Shown here one piece after another: positions 9,460-20,179 of a stretch of DNA of 64,000 bases. The stretch is from Pyxicephalus adspersus (lineage: Eukaryota > Chordata > Amphibia > Anura > Pyxicephalidae): assembly GCF_032062135.1 (NCBI RefSeq), contig NC_092860.1, forward strand, positions 68,165,594-68,229,593. The letters are read 5' to 3'. The notes beneath the pieces were generated by a model. It was not told the DNA's origin and ran no database searches. It worked only from the letters and a program-made list of their open reading frames with translations. How positions within the stretch are numbered: position 1 is the first letter of the stretch; every line of letters begins with the position of its first letter. The position numbers were made by a program, and so were the translations under genes.

Positions 9460-10330
9460 AGTATATATACATTATATAAAGATTTGATATAATTAGTTTA
9501 CGTTGAGATAAATTACGTTATTAAAAGTAAAGACATTTCAAGTAAGAATATATATTTCAGTAGTTTGAGGATAAATGAGTTGTAGTTTCTGGTACATAGG
9601 GTTTGGTCTTGTAAGGTTGATGGCTTCTATTCCCTTCTTGTGAGAGATATTGCTGTGGAGAGCTTCTATAATAATAGGCACAAGAATTGTTAGTGGTGGT
9701 AATTTAATTTTATTGGTTAACTTTGGCAGCTCAATTGTGTCTTTGACAGCTTGATTACATATGGGCATAGGTAGGAGTCCACCATTTCACTGGCACTGAA
9801 GGAAATGGATCCAATTCCCGATATAATGGGATGGCCTGCTGGGTTTTTAATGTCTTTTGGCAAAGCATAGAACGTTGGGATAACAGGGTATTTAGTGTAT
9901 AAGTAATCTTTTGTTGCTTTATATATAGTACCATATGTGTATGCTTGATTTATGATCTGTTATTATTCCTGGTAAAAGTTGACCAGGGTTCCTCGGGCTA
10001 TTTTGCTGTACCATTCTTTGTTGTCCAGTATCTTCAGAGTTGGACGTATTGGCTGGTATCCATAATTACTATGTTCCCTCCTTTTTTGGAGGGTTTAATG
10101 ATAATGTTAGGATTATTCTTCAACTGAGGTTGGGGTTTTTTGATTGGAGGGAGTGAAGTTGCTGTTGGAAGGAGGTATAGGTACAGGCTTCTGAGTGTCA
10201 TGAGTGATCAAATCCACAAAGATTTGAATGCGTGGGCTGTATGAGATCTTGGGGTGAAGGGTAAATTTCAAGAGGGAATTTGGGTGCGTGGGATCTATGG
10301 GATTGGAGTTGGTTTTGTTTTTGAGTGTTC
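9460..10330 (-). pseudogene. Penelope-like element reverse transcriptase remnant
   Basis: Minus-strand RT read in several frames. LKNNPNIIIKPSKKGGNIV near 10090-10130 is the Penelope K-P-x-D/S-K-G-G block. FYALPKDIKNPAGHPIISGI followed by GSISFSASEMVDSYL lies near 9780-9880 and is the PxGRPIVSG region. ILVPIIIEALHSNISHKKG followed by IEAI, near 9640-9720, matches the VSLYTNIPH-type block before the catalytic palm. The YxDD motif was not found, so the palm and the endonuclease are missing or unreadable. Penelope-like elements use an RT related to telomerase. Confidence 0.75.
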
Positions 10331-10840
10331 ATTTCCTAGCAATAGTTATTAAAGTGCCTTAAATGCCCTAAAATCATCTATATTGAAGTCCTAAATTTAA
10401 ATGTTTGGTGTCTTATATATTAATTTAAGTGTCAGATTTGTCACCTGTAGTGGGAGAAATTATAGGCCCATATTCAGAACTTTAAGTTCACTTGGGGATA
10501 GGCCAGAGGAGGATAAATTAATAATTTCTATGTTTCTGGGTTTTTTGTCCATTTGGAAAAAATGTGTGTTTTTATGATTTTTTGTTGTTGTCCCTTTATA
10601 GTCAAATATGGGGTTGTTTCTTTCTCTTTGTTACTTATAAATGCTGAGAAGTGGGACACCATAATAAAGTGTGTAGTTTATCAATACCTACATTTGCCCC
10701 ACTTTATTAGTAAAATGCAGTGGTCTTTCAGGCTGCTCAGTGGCTCAATATCACCATTTGACTAGTGAATGACCACTAGTTACCTGCATCTAAATACATT
10801 GTTCCTCAAAAGTACACAGAGTAAACCAGTTGGTTATAAT
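10331..10840. other. AT-rich stretch, nothing identified
   Basis: It may include the degraded 5' end of the Penelope-like element up to about 10400. No other feature was recognised. Confidence 0.4.
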
Positions 10841-10842
10841 AA

Positions 10843-11085
10843 ACCAGTTTTGGAAAGGACTTGATGAAACAAACAGCTTTTTATTCAGAACCAATAGATG
10901 TAGAAATCTGCTATCAAGATATTTTGGAGGCAGTTGAAGGAGTTTATCTCCTGAAAGAATGTGTAGCTGAAATCACCAACTTGCAGCCTCGAAATGAATT
11001 GGCAATTGAACTTTATGATAGATTTCCTATAGCATTATAGGCATTTCAGATATATGAAGATAAAGAACATGGGGGCACTAATGTC
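10843..11085 (+). pseudogene. Unidentified protein-like block, possibly a decayed gene or transposase
   Basis: An open stretch of 65 codons (Met at 10864, stop at 11038-11040) begins MKQTAFYSEPIDVEICYQDI. It continues through LLKECVAEITNLQPRNELAI to YDRFPIAL. After one stop the same frame continues AFQIYEDKEHGGTNV. Its acidic, balanced composition differs from the Lys/Asn/Ile-rich chance frames around it. No splice signals or domain were recognised. It could be a decayed DNA-transposon protein, a processed pseudogene or chance. Confidence 0.3.
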
Positions 11086-11143
11086 TGATACCAACATCTG
11101 AACGCTTGGAACGGATTTCAAATATAGGTGGTGAGTTAACAGT

Positions 11144-11180
11144 AAAAAAAAAAAAAAAAAAAAATAAAAAAAAAATATAT
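11144..11180 (+). repeat. A-rich tract
   Basis: A long run of A with a few T, ending in an ATAT stretch. It could be the tail of a retrocopy ending here, but no matching target duplication was seen. Confidence 0.6.
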
Positions 11181-11189
11181 ATGTATATT

Positions 11190-11883
11190 TGGAATGGGTC
11201 AATTATATGAAATTACTTTATATTGCGATTACTACCTATATTTTTGTAGCATATCATGGCAGAATATCTTGGACTAGTTCCACCCCTTTTAACCCAATAG
11301 GACATGATCTTTATAAACTATGTAGGTGTACACAACCTATCCACTCTCATTTTCGTCCTCCCTTTGAAGGAAATGGATATGTAAATTTATTTTCCCACAT
11401 ATTGCCCAGCAAGATTCAGCCTCTCCTAGCCTGAAACTCTGCTACCTTCTAGAGGGGAGAGAGGGAGGGGAGAACTCCATGCCGGTCTAAAAGTTGTAGC
11501 TCTTGCTAGACATCTTCTTAGATGTTAAACAAGTCCAAAATTATGCAGTGGATCATGTCCTTCCTGGAACACATAGCATGCATTTAAACAAAACCACCTA
11601 ACTATTTCCTGTAGTCCAGTCCAGACAACCTGCGCTGCTGCATCCTGACATAACTACAAGGAGTGAGATTCCTGACATGCTCGCAGAGGAAGATTCTGTG
11701 GCTTACTGCTCCTGTTACCTATGCACTGTTCTACCACAGTTCACCGTGACTCCCTAGAAAAGTGCTACTTATGTTGGGTGTGACAGTATTCCAATATGGA
11801 AAATAGCGAGCTGCAAGAGAATCAATGAAGCAGAAAGACAAACAATATGCAACATCAATATGCACCTATCTTGTGCAAAACAA
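11190..11883. other. No recognised feature
   Basis: Mixed-composition DNA with only short frames; no motif, terminal repeat or tandem array was noticed. Confidence 0.4.
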
Positions 11884-12650
11884 TTAATTTAAAAAAGACA
11901 ACAAATAATTTGCACAACTTTTGTCAATTGTATGTATTTGAACTGACAATGCAAAGCATTTCCTGGGCTTAGGAACAAATATATATAATTTTAGAAAGTG
12001 GACGGCGGCTGCAACAATGTCCAGACCAGTAGATAATATTGACCACAGTAGAATCCTTAGTTCGGATATGTTTAAGATATGCCAGGTGGAATAACAGTAG
12101 CACTTAAGGTTTTGTTGTAGTTCTGTAGGGTCAAGAGTCTGTTGGATGAAATCATACCATTTGCCAAAACATTTTGATACATATTTGTCATCAGCTTCAA
12201 TATCTTCTAACAAGTTCCTAATGAATATTACCTGCAGCAGGGCAATCATAGTATTTTGGCTGGGGGTTGTGAATTATGATTAATAATACACTGCTGAATT
12301 ATGTTTCTCCTTGCAGCTAGGAGACATAGTGAGATCCAGGTTTGTTTGCCCCTACCAGGTCTTATTGGGGAAACCCTCCCAACAACCTAGTAAAACCAAA
12401 GCACTGGATCAAGGGGGTTTTTAGATTCCTAATGTGATATATAAAGTGAGGACTGAGGCACGGAATGATTGCATGAGGTTCCACAGGCACTGTTTTAGGG
12501 TAGCTGGGGAGTTCCCATTTTTCTGATACAGCGATCCTCTGGGTGCACCAGGGGAGCTTGACTGCATCTGCGAGTGAAGGGCTTGGTATGCCCTATGATA
12601 AAGTTTGAATCGGGTTTCCTCCAGATTTAATTCAGCATAGTCTTCCATAC
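11884..12650 (-). pseudogene. L1/Tx1-type LINE, ORF2 C-terminal region
   Basis: Minus strand. YHRAYQALHSQMQSSSPGAP followed by RGSLY matches the C-terminal zinc-knuckle-like region of L1 ORF2. LLAARRNIIQQCIINHNSQP corresponds to the later (A)AK..IA..W block. QVIFIRNLLEDIEADDKYVS then FGKWYDFI covers the last part of ORF2. Stops and frameshifts are present. It is probably the 3' part of the L1 whose EN and ORF1 lie at 13020-14090 and 16635-18110, with most of the RT missing. Confidence 0.6.
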
Positions 12651-13019
12651 CGTCATGTAACCTTAAACATTATATTGCATGAGGGGGGCGGACTTAAATT
12701 CCTTGCAGTTGGGGATAAAAGGGAGGGTCACTGAAAGCAGCTTGTCCTAGTGATTTGATCGTACTGTTTGAGTCAGGTTGGGCGTCCTGGATTTACAGAA
12801 AATGGGAAAGTTCGAGATAGTTAAGGTGGCTGCAGAGCTTGGAAGTTTAAATTTGAGTTGAAGGGCTCGGGGAGGGGGGAGGTGATAGGATGGGGGGGCT
12901 AGGGTGGTAAAAGTCCCCCACCACTAATCCTAAAACCCCTGTGCTACCGCGAGCACAGCTGCCAGGTGGAATAGGCCACGTGCGCCCTTCTGCAGTGGGG
13001 CATTGCCTGGGATTTTAAG
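12651..13019. other. G-rich stretch between L1 blocks, unassigned
   Basis: Runs such as GGGGAGGGGGGAGGTGATAG are visible. No coding similarity was found. It may be an insertion replacing the L1 reverse transcriptase, but its edges cannot be defined. Confidence 0.35.
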
Positions 13020-14090
13020 CCCAAAGAGCGCCTCCTAACAGCAGTATACAGATTTGAGTAGATTTTTTTAAGAATGGACTTGATGGCTTTTGGATGAGTT
13101 ACCAGCTCCCCTTATGGTGTGTACAGAAAAGGGATGTGGGCAGATTTAAACACTGGGTGGATCAAGTTCAACAGCAATATGCCCAATTTATTGCCTAATT
13201 TTTGTAGGTTTAGGTGTTTTCTATTGAACTGCTTATGCCTCTCAAGCCAACCATCAAAGTGGGCCTTAGCAACTGCCAAGTTTGTCTATTTGTTGGGGAG
13301 GGACATCTAATAAGCCGATCTGCACTTGATGAAGCTTCGCCAGGGCCCCTAAGTATGCTGCCTGTGTCTATTTATTGCTGGTTGCCTCCCAGAAGAGTAT
13401 TGCATTGTCTTTATCCTTTGAGTTGGTGGTGGAGTATGCTGTCCATGTGGGTTGTAATTCTTACAAGTGAAATCGTTATAGAAAGACGATGAAAATCTAC
13501 ACATCTACAAGTCTCTCCTAAGGAGGGTATTGTAGAGGGAGATGACGGCCAGGGCATGGTGGGAGTGTGGGACAAAAAAAAAGTATTGCCTTTCTACCAG
13601 AAATTGTTGGCACCAACAATTATTTAGAAAGACTGTAAACTGACAAAACGGGCGAGTAATGTGTTAGATTGAATAGAGAAAAAGGGTGTCTCCCTGGCAG
13701 TAGACTGGGGGTCCTTTCCTTAGCTACATTTATAACTCCAACAATTTAAATTAAAATCTCCTCCAACAATGTTATGAGTATTAGTGTGATTCAAGTGGTA
13801 ATGTCTTAGAAAAATGTCCCCGTTAGACAGTTAGGGGCTCCCCACCTTAAAGAGGGACACTTCTTTGTCTTGAAATTTAAAAAGTAATTTAGCTATTCTG
13901 CCTACCTGGTCACAGGATGAGAACAGGATTTTGCATTGGAGATTTTCAGGAGTAGGAAAAGTACTCCCCCCTTCCTGCTCACCTCAGGGGAACCTACCAT
14001 TGTGCCAACCCATAGCTTCTGCCTTCAGTAGAAATCCTCACAACACAGGAGTGTTTCTTGCAACAGCGCAATGTTGGCCCCCAGGCATTT
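13020..14090 (-). pseudogene. L1/Tx1-type LINE, ORF2 endonuclease and linker
   Basis: Minus strand. At 14040-14090 the frame reads GANIALLQETLLC, the catalytic-Glu motif (LQET) of L1 endonucleases. Decayed endonuclease sequence follows to about 13350. The linker contains LNLQKLGNKLGILLLN, then FLYTP and a GELVTHPKAIKSILKKIYS block, which is the usual entry to L1 RT. The N-terminal part of the same endonuclease is at 16635-16712, across a gypsy insertion, and both halves are in the same reading frame. Confidence 0.7.
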
Positions 14091-14625
14091 TGTCACACTT
14101 AACTTTTTCTTGTGAAAGTGCAGGCGCCTCTCTCCTGTGCATGCAAGCAGTTTTGAGCACGCCTGCTCTTCCAGATTTAATCAACATGTCATCTCCCACC
14201 AGCTAATTAGGAAAAAGCCTTCTAATTGCCCTTGGCTATTTAACTGGTTCAGACACTCCGTGTTTGTGCAACGTGTCTCCACTTGTGCTCAGCCCCTAGC
14301 TCTTCCGACCATTTACTTTACAGCTGTCTGTAGAGTGCTTTCCAAGTCAAGCTCCTGTGTTACCCCCTTGTTGCGCAGTCTGTTCTTACCCTCCCTGTTT
14401 CCTTGTGCTGTTCAAGTGTTCCTTTGTGTCTGCAGTGACCCCAACAGTAACCATTTCCTGGTTTTCCGATCCTTGGCCCATTGCTGCGTGCCCTGACCCT
14501 GGCCTACCTTGACTATTTTTCTGCCTAGGGCTTTGGTACTGTGCATTATCCTGTCCACCCTGGTATGCCCAATGACCTGGCAGCAGCAAGAAGTGCAACA
14601 TCCTCACCACTAAAGGCTTTGGAAC
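14091..14625 (+). repeat. 5' LTR of the gypsy element
   Basis: It begins TGTCACACTT. The stretch 14280-14625 aligns with 16112-16520 (CAGCCCCTAGCTCT, GTGTTA-CCCCTTGTTGC, GCCTACCTTGACTATT, TGTACTGTGCATTATC, GCAACATCCTCACCACTA). Similarity stops after GGCTTTGGAA at about 14625, where another LTR begins, so the last part (about 100 bp) is missing. Confidence 0.75.
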
Positions 14626-15010
14626 GATCAGGGGTCAGGCTCCGAGTCCAGTGGCTGAAGCAGCAAGCAGACACAGGCGGAAGCAGTCCAGGATCTATGC
14701 ACAAGCAGGGGTAGCAGATAAGGAGAAAACACAAACGTAGTCAAAGCACAAGCTGAGGTCGGTAGCTAGTAGTGTAAGTTGGAGACGGAGTGCAAGGAAG
14801 AGTAGTCGTTTAAACAGCAGCCAAAGGTCGGTACACAGGTAGCAGTTTGGAGAGCGCAATGTAACAGTAGCAGGAAGAGCAAGATATTGGCAGAGCACAA
14901 TAATCTGGCAACAGGAAGTTTCAGAGACATGACTTAAATACAAAGTTCATGGGAGGGGCCTGAAGTTCAAGGTCCAGCAAGATACTAAGTATCAGGGTAT
15001 CTTTGTCTAA
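14626..15010 (-). repeat. Foreign LTR-like fragment, opposite orientation
   Basis: The minus strand reads TCTGAAACTTCCTGTTGCC, CTGCTACCTGTGTACCGACC, GCTTGCTGCTTCAGCCACTG and CGGAGCCTGACCCCTGA. This resembles the LTR-type sequence at 24236-24650 read on its minus strand (GTGTACCGACC and TCCTGTTGCC-like words). It interrupts the host gypsy element between its 5' LTR and gag. Confidence 0.45.
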
Positions 15011-15042
15011 GGAATCCAACAGAGTGCAAAAGGCAAACCCTC

Positions 15043-15112
15043 AAGTGGTGCAGTAGACAGAGCTGCAGCCAGACACTGAAGCATCCCTGGGTTCGGATCC
15101 TGACAGGTTTTC
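15043..15112 (+). repeat. tRNA-like SINE head fragment
   Basis: TGGTGCAGTAG at about 15046 fits the tRNA A-box consensus and GGTTCGGATCC at about 15090 fits the B box with one change. The spacing of about 44 bp is that of a tRNA gene. No tRNA cloverleaf with a good acceptor stem was found, so a SINE head is more likely than a tRNA gene. Confidence 0.4.
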
Positions 15113-15289
15113 AGCTTCAGTCACAAAGTTTCCCCACTGACCAGGCTAAAGTAGCATATTAAATTTCCTTACTTCCTGAAGAAACATGGGTAGGAAATGA
15201 ATGGATCTGGTCTCCAATAGTATTGAGCCTCTTTAGGAAAGTTTTGATGAACCAGCCTCCACAGTGGCCAGCATGACCCACCAAGGGTC

Positions 15290-15575
15290 ACTTACTGTGG
15301 GACAGTTTGCAGTAGAGTTTTGTGCTTGACAGCAGAGCTCACCCTAAACAATATGGCACCCCATACTAACTTCTGGCAGAGCCTTTCTGGTCGCATCAAA
15401 GGCTGGTCAAGCGATTCCCACTGCTCTGGATGACCTGATCTCCCTGGCCACCCAGATTGATATTTATTTCCAAGAGCGTTTTCAGCCAAAATCTTACTCA
15501 TGCAAGCCTTCTCACCATGACTAGCTCCATCCTTCCAGGCCTTCCGGCCCTCTGGGCTTTCCTCCTTCTCCTTCA
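15290..15575 (+). pseudogene. Ty3/gypsy Gag fragment
   Basis: Plus-strand reading with one or two stops gives QFAVEFCA, then ILTSGRAFLVASKAGQAIP, then ALDDLISLATQIDIYFQERF. The last block is the conserved Gag helix (LDDLISLATRID-type) that precedes the zinc knuckle. The knuckle itself is absent. The sequence then continues directly into integrase near 15610, so protease, RT and RNase H have been deleted. Confidence 0.7.
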
Positions 15576-15599
15576 TCAGAAGTACTCAGAAGTCTCCTT

Positions 15600-16111
15600 C
15601 ATCAGAAGTACTTTGCTTCTTCCTCTGCCCATTCCAAAGGAGCCTTGGTGTCACCTGTCTATAGATTTCATTACAGATCTTCCACCTTCTGATAGCTGTA
15701 CAGTTATTTGGGTAGTCGTGGATTGCTTTTGCAAAATGGCCCACTTTGTTCCCCTTCCCGCTTTAATATCCGCTGCTGTGTTGGTGCCAATCTGTGAAAT
15801 TTTTAGGCTCCACGGTATGTCTATGCATATTGTATCCGGCTGTGGGGTTCAGTTTAAGTCCCGCTTTTGGAAAAAAAACCCTGATAATTTCTGCAGAGCC
15901 TCCTCGGCCTATCACCCGCAGACCAATGGGCAGGCGTATAGAGCTTTCAGGCCCTGGAGCAAAATCTTTGAGCTCTTTTATCTGTCCACCATGATAACTG
16001 GATAGCTCTGCTACCATAGGTGGAGTTCGCTCACAATAAACATGTCAGCACCAGCACCCAAGAGTCTCCATTCCTCATTGTCCACGACAAACACCCTCGC
16101 CTCCCATCTTC
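15600..16111 (+). pseudogene. Ty3/gypsy integrase core remnant
   Basis: Plus strand. [20 protein letters not shown] holds the first catalytic Asp, and VVDCFCKMAHFVPLP follows. The second Asp motif is changed: VSGCGVQFKSRFW stands where S-D-R-G-x-Q-F is usual. The third motif reads SAYHPQTNGQAYRAF, where the catalytic Glu of TNGQxER is replaced by Tyr. A frame change near 16015 leads to VEFAHNKHVSTSTQESPF of the C-terminal region, and LTR sequence then takes over at about 16112. Two of three catalytic acids are gone. Confidence 0.85.
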
Positions 16112-16630
16112 TATACACAGCCCCCTAGCTCTGCTGAGTATTTCCTCTACACCTACGTCCAGCTCCACCTCTTGTGTTAGCCCCTTGTTGCCCAGACTGT
16201 TATTGCCCTGTCTGTTCCCTGCCTGTGCTGATCCAGTGTCGCTCAGCATCTGTGGTGACCCCTGTTTCTCCTGTGTTCCCTTGTGTCTGTGGTGACCCTG
16301 TTTGACTGGTATCTATTTCCTGGATTTCTGGTTCTTGACCCCTGGCTTTGTTTCTGACCTCTCTTGCTTGCTGCTTGCACCATCCTCGGCCTACCTTGAC
16401 TATTCTCCTGCCTAGTGATCTGGAGCAATGATTTTGTACTGTGCATTATCTAGCTCACCCTGGTGTGTTCAAGGACCACGACCTGGCAGAAGCCAGCAGT
16501 GCAACATCCTCACCACTAGAGGCTCTGGAGAAGACTTGGCTCCTGCTTAGATTCTGCACCTTCTCAGGTCTCACACCACTAATTGTGCAAGTTGTAACCC
16601 CCCATAGGCTCTGTCTCCCCAAGTGTGACA
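16112..16630 (+). repeat. 3' LTR (5'-truncated) of the gypsy element
   Basis: It aligns with 14280-14625 and extends beyond it through GAAGACTTGGCTCCTGC, TTCTCAGGTCTCACACCACT and CTCCCCAAGTGTGACA to the element end. The first 190 bp of the LTR (matching 14091-14280) are missing, because the internal deletion joins integrase to mid-LTR. Confidence 0.75.
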
Positions 16631-16631
16631 G

Positions 16632-16712
16632 TTTTAGGTGTTGGAGGACCGCCATTTGCTTGTTAGGGGATCTAAGCCCCTTATCATTTCAAGTGAGAGG
16701 AAAGAATATGTC
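16632..16712 (-). pseudogene. L1/Tx1-type ORF2 start (endonuclease N-terminus)
   Basis: Minus-strand reading KGLRSPNKQMAVLQHLK corresponds to the N-terminal endonuclease block of L1 ORF2 (NVKGLNSPNKR-type). The Asn of the usual WNV/NVKG motif is read as ND-K-G, slightly decayed. The frame is cut by the gypsy insertion and resumes at 14086 with the LQET motif. Confidence 0.7.
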
Positions 16713-17089
16713 CAAACCTTGCTGTTTAGGAGAAGTCTTGTGTCAAGTAATCTTGGTGGAGGGCCAGGTGAGATGGTGTATATATATGTTGAGTATAGGC
16801 AGGCCAGGGTAGATAAGTCTCCAGCTGGTCAGTGTTAGCTGTATGTTCCAGGGAGAAGGGGGATCAGAATTTGGGGTTCTAGGAAATGTAAAATGGGGCA
16901 TGGGCAAAACAAAAAATAGTCCAACAATTGACAGGATTTTAAGAGCTTCCCTTTTTTCATGGAATCAATTGGTCACTAACCAATTGTTGCGAGTGAACAC
17001 CCCGGGAATCGAACAAGGAAAGGATAAAGCACATCACTTCACGCTGTTAGTGGTCAAATATGCTATGTCAAAAGAATCGTTGTTTATCT

Positions 17090-18110
17090 GCTTTTGAGAT
17101 AGGTCTTGTTCCTTGAAGGCTTGAGGTGTGTGTGTGTTTTGGCACTTTGTTCTGATTGCCTGGATGATCCAGATGATTTTTCAGAGCTGGGTGATTCTGG
17201 GGTGTTTGATGGGGTGGTTGTGTCTCCAAAGTCTCCTTCCACTAATGGGTCAGGGGATGAGATCCAGTCTCTAATGAATTCTTCAGCCTTGCAATGGCTT
17301 GTGAAGTTATGGTTAGCCCCTTTGAAAGTAGGTGGAGTGTGGCGGTATGGGGTATGTAAGCTGAAAATGTACCTAGCAATGGTGTAGCAGATAGCAGAGC
17401 AGTTGGAACTGTTTTCTCTTTTAAGACACATCTGTGGTGTAATCTGTAAAGCAACTTGGCCCCCTCCAGCGGGAGGTCGTGGTGAGTACGGTAGGCTTGT
17501 AAAATGGCAGCTCTGTCCACATAATCAAGGTATTTTGCCATCAACGGTTGTGGGATGGCACTGTCCTTATGATGAGATCCCAAAAATTGGGCCCTTTTCA
17601 TATGGCACACCTTATCTATCTCCAGCTGGACCGGTATTATGGTAGAGCAGAGGTCGGAAAGCCGCCTAGGAATGTAGTTTTCTGAGAAACATATTATATG
17701 CGATTATTCTGGTAAGATCTATTATCTAGATCATCAATCCTGTCTGTCAGGTGATCAATTTGTTTTTCTATAGCAGATATGGTGGATTGGGTCTGGGTAA
17801 AATCATATTCCATTATTGTGTTTATCTTCTTCAGTGTTGAGTCGGTGGGAGTGGTCTTCGATCTCCTGGCAGAGAGACTGTATGTCCTTGCCTATGGCCA
17901 CATCTATTGCTTGTTCCAGCGTAGGTCTCAGGAGCACCGCCACTGCAGTGGAGTATGACCGGTCTGCCGAGTGGGTGAGGGAGCTGCTTTTTTGGCCTGC
18001 AGAGGGATATTGTCAGCCATGTTGGATTGTGTGGAGTGTGCAGTCTCCCTGTGCGCACTCCAGAAATCAGTCTGTCTGGTATACATGGAGGGGGTTTGAG
18101 CACTGTATCC
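17090..18110 (-). pseudogene. L1/Tx1-type LINE ORF1
   Basis: Minus strand. LCQEIEDHSHRLNTEEDKHN (about 17830-17890) is the end of the ORF1 coiled coil, with frameshifts. ENYIPRRLSDLCSTIIP belongs to the RRM domain, and the C-terminal domain follows: LDYVDRAAILQAYRTHHDLP, LEGAKLLYRLHH, then ASHCKAEEFIRDW-type sequence in a second frame. ORF1 proteins bind L1 RNA as trimers. The N terminus and 5'UTR probably reach 18200. A frameshift near 17330 splits the C-terminal domain. Confidence 0.75.
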
Positions 18111-18299
18111 AGGTAGTTCGGCGTGAAGTGGGCATGTACCAGAACAGATTCCCTCCCAATAGGAGCCTCTATAAAACATTACTTGTCCATGAGGACCTTA
18201 AGCGGAAGCCAGCACTGGTTCTTAAAGATTCCTTAAGAACCAGCACTTTCATATTTGACAGCAGGTGCAAGTTTTTTTGTCTTTTTTGCCTCTTCTGAT

Positions 18300-19009
18300 C
18301 CAGTACTAGAAGGCAGCATCTATGTGTTTTTACTAATGCTACATGTGCTTTACCACCCCAGACATCTCTTTACCACCCCAGACTTTAATTGGAATCACTT
18401 GTCACTGCTAGACAATTTAGAAAAAAATGAAAAAAAAAAAAAAAACAATGCTTTTGCATCCACTTTCTAACACTTGAAAAAGCCTGGCTGTTACCGCCTG
18501 TTACCATTCCTGAGCACCTAGTGGTTGCCTGTAAGAGCTTGGGATCAATGAAAGTTTTTATTTTTTTACTACTACTGTGAACTAAGCCTAAATTATTACA
18601 CTGCATTAATTACACAATTACACCACTACCACTAGTACACTTATACTCTTTAGAAAACATGGAACACTAGGAAGCTGAAGTATATTCCAAAGATAATGGA
18701 AAAAAATTCTGTGCTGTGAGTGAGGGCATTAAAAAGTTGGAGCAAAGTATGAGGGGCAGTAGAAATTTAGGGGTTACATAAAAAAAATGGGATCACCAAA
18801 TTTGTCACATGTTGCCTATCCCACCTTTTTCTTTTAAATTTTATTTTGATATGCAACCAAACATAATACAGTACAATACATATTAAAGAACAGCTTGCTC
18901 CAAAAGTTGAATGTCCAAGCTCCATAAATTTTGTTTTTTTTTGCATTTTTTTTTGCTTTGTGATTAACTCACAGTGAGGATTTTCATACAGTAACTGACA
19001 CCACGCTGC
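18300..19009. other. No recognised feature
   Basis: AT-rich DNA with an A tract at about 18428-18445. No coding or structural signal was recognised. Confidence 0.4.
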
Positions 19010-19147
19010 TTAATAATATGTTGATACAAACATCTGTCCTAATTGTATTTATTAAAATATTGTACCTGTTCTGACCTACATACAAATTCAACTTAAGAAC
19101 AAACCTACAGTCCCCTATCTCATATGTAACCCAGGGACTACCTGTAC
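19010..19147. mobile_element. Truncated DNA-transposon end (mariner/Tigger-like)
   Basis: Read on the minus strand the end is TACAGGTAGTCCCTGGGTTA followed by CATATGAGATAGGGGACTGT and GTTTGTTCTTAAGTTG. A TACAG...GTCCC terminus followed by such text is typical of vertebrate Tc1/mariner-superfamily relics. The matching opposite terminus was not found, so one end is missing. Family naming is tentative. Confidence 0.4.
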
Positions 19148-19549
19148 ATAAAAGAACGCAATGTTACCAAAACATCATGATACGTCAGTAAAGTGTCCTA
19201 ATTAGTATACCACAGATTTAAAGAGTCAAAACCAAAAGAAAAAAAAATGTATAAATATCAGCCCTATATTTATTACATTGTCTCAGTATATTGATTTTTT
19301 TATTGCACAGTGTATTCCTATCTAAAGAATTGCATTATTGCTTTTTCATTTTTAACAAGAAAGAGCAAAAGGAAAAAACAAAGGGGAGAGAGGGGGTAAT
19401 ATTAGGAGGAAAAGGAGTTGTGGGCAGAGAGGGGCCGAGGAGGGAAGAGTGGCAGTATTGTTACTTGCTTTACATCCTCAGACAAATCATGATTGTCCAC
19501 TGTGAACAGGAGAAGCTGTAGGAGAGGCATCTCTCATTAACAGAGCATA

Positions 19550-20170
19550 TTCACGAGTATTTGTATTGCAACCAGTAAAACCAGGTTTGATTAAATTTCT
19601 CTGAGCAGTTGTTGTGTGTGGCTATCAGGCCTTCAATTTCATTTATATCATTCACCTGACCTATCCAATGGTGTATAGGAGAAGGGGTGGACAGTTTCCA
19701 AAAAGCTGCTATACGGGCTTTTGCTGCGTTAAGTAAGTGACGCAGTAGAGATTTGTTATATCGCTTACAGGACATGGTGGTCGCCTGTAGAAGAGCAAAT
19801 GCCAGACTGTCAGTAACGCCAATACCTGTTAAATGACGTATAATTTGTGAATCTTTTTTACTGGAATGGTGAGAGTGCTGGACAGCTCTAAAATGTGTAA
19901 AGCATAGTGCCTGGTTTTATATGACATCACCAAACAGTCCGCACCTGTCTGTGGGAATATTTTGGCTAGTGTTGGGATTCTGTACCATTTTGTGAAGATT
20001 TTTTAGTTTGTTTTTTAGTATCTGTTGCTGATGGAAGCTTTGTGACTAGGAGGAGGATGTAGGAGGTTTCAGTCAATTCTGAAGAAGGCGGATTAGCAGG
20101 GTATATTTCTGCCAGTAGTATATGTTATGCACTCTATACCATTCTTTGTGCAGGGTCAGAGGACCGGCAG
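19550..20170 (-). pseudogene. L1/Tx1-type LINE, ORF2 C-terminus
   Basis: Minus strand. LLRHLLNAAKARIAAFWK, HWIGQVNDINEIEGLIATHN and EKFNQTWFYWLQY (open 19551-19775) are the last conserved blocks of L1 ORF2. Upstream pieces in shifted frames give KWYRIPTLAKIFPQTGADC-like sequence near 19930-20000, the region before the terminal cysteine-containing domain. Nothing readable of the RT is attached here. Confidence 0.75.
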
Positions 20171-20179
20171 ATGATTTTT

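Larger units (their letters stand above)
14091..16630 (+). mobile_element. Ty3/gypsy element inserted in an L1
   Basis: The ends are TGTCACACTT (14091-14100) and AAGTGTGACA (16621-16630), a perfect 10-bp inverted pair of TG...CA type expected of LTR termini. Flanking bases ATTT (14087-14090) and GTTT (16631-16634) fit a 4-bp target duplication with one mismatch. Removing the element plus one copy of the duplication brings the L1 ORF2 frame back in register. Inside are a 5' LTR, a foreign LTR piece, a tRNA-like SINE head, a gag fragment, integrase and a shortened 3' LTR. Protease, RT and RNase H are absent. Confidence 0.85.

Noticed and set aside
15043..15112. A tRNA gene
   Set aside because: A and B boxes are present, but no acceptor or anticodon stem could be paired; a SINE head is more likely.
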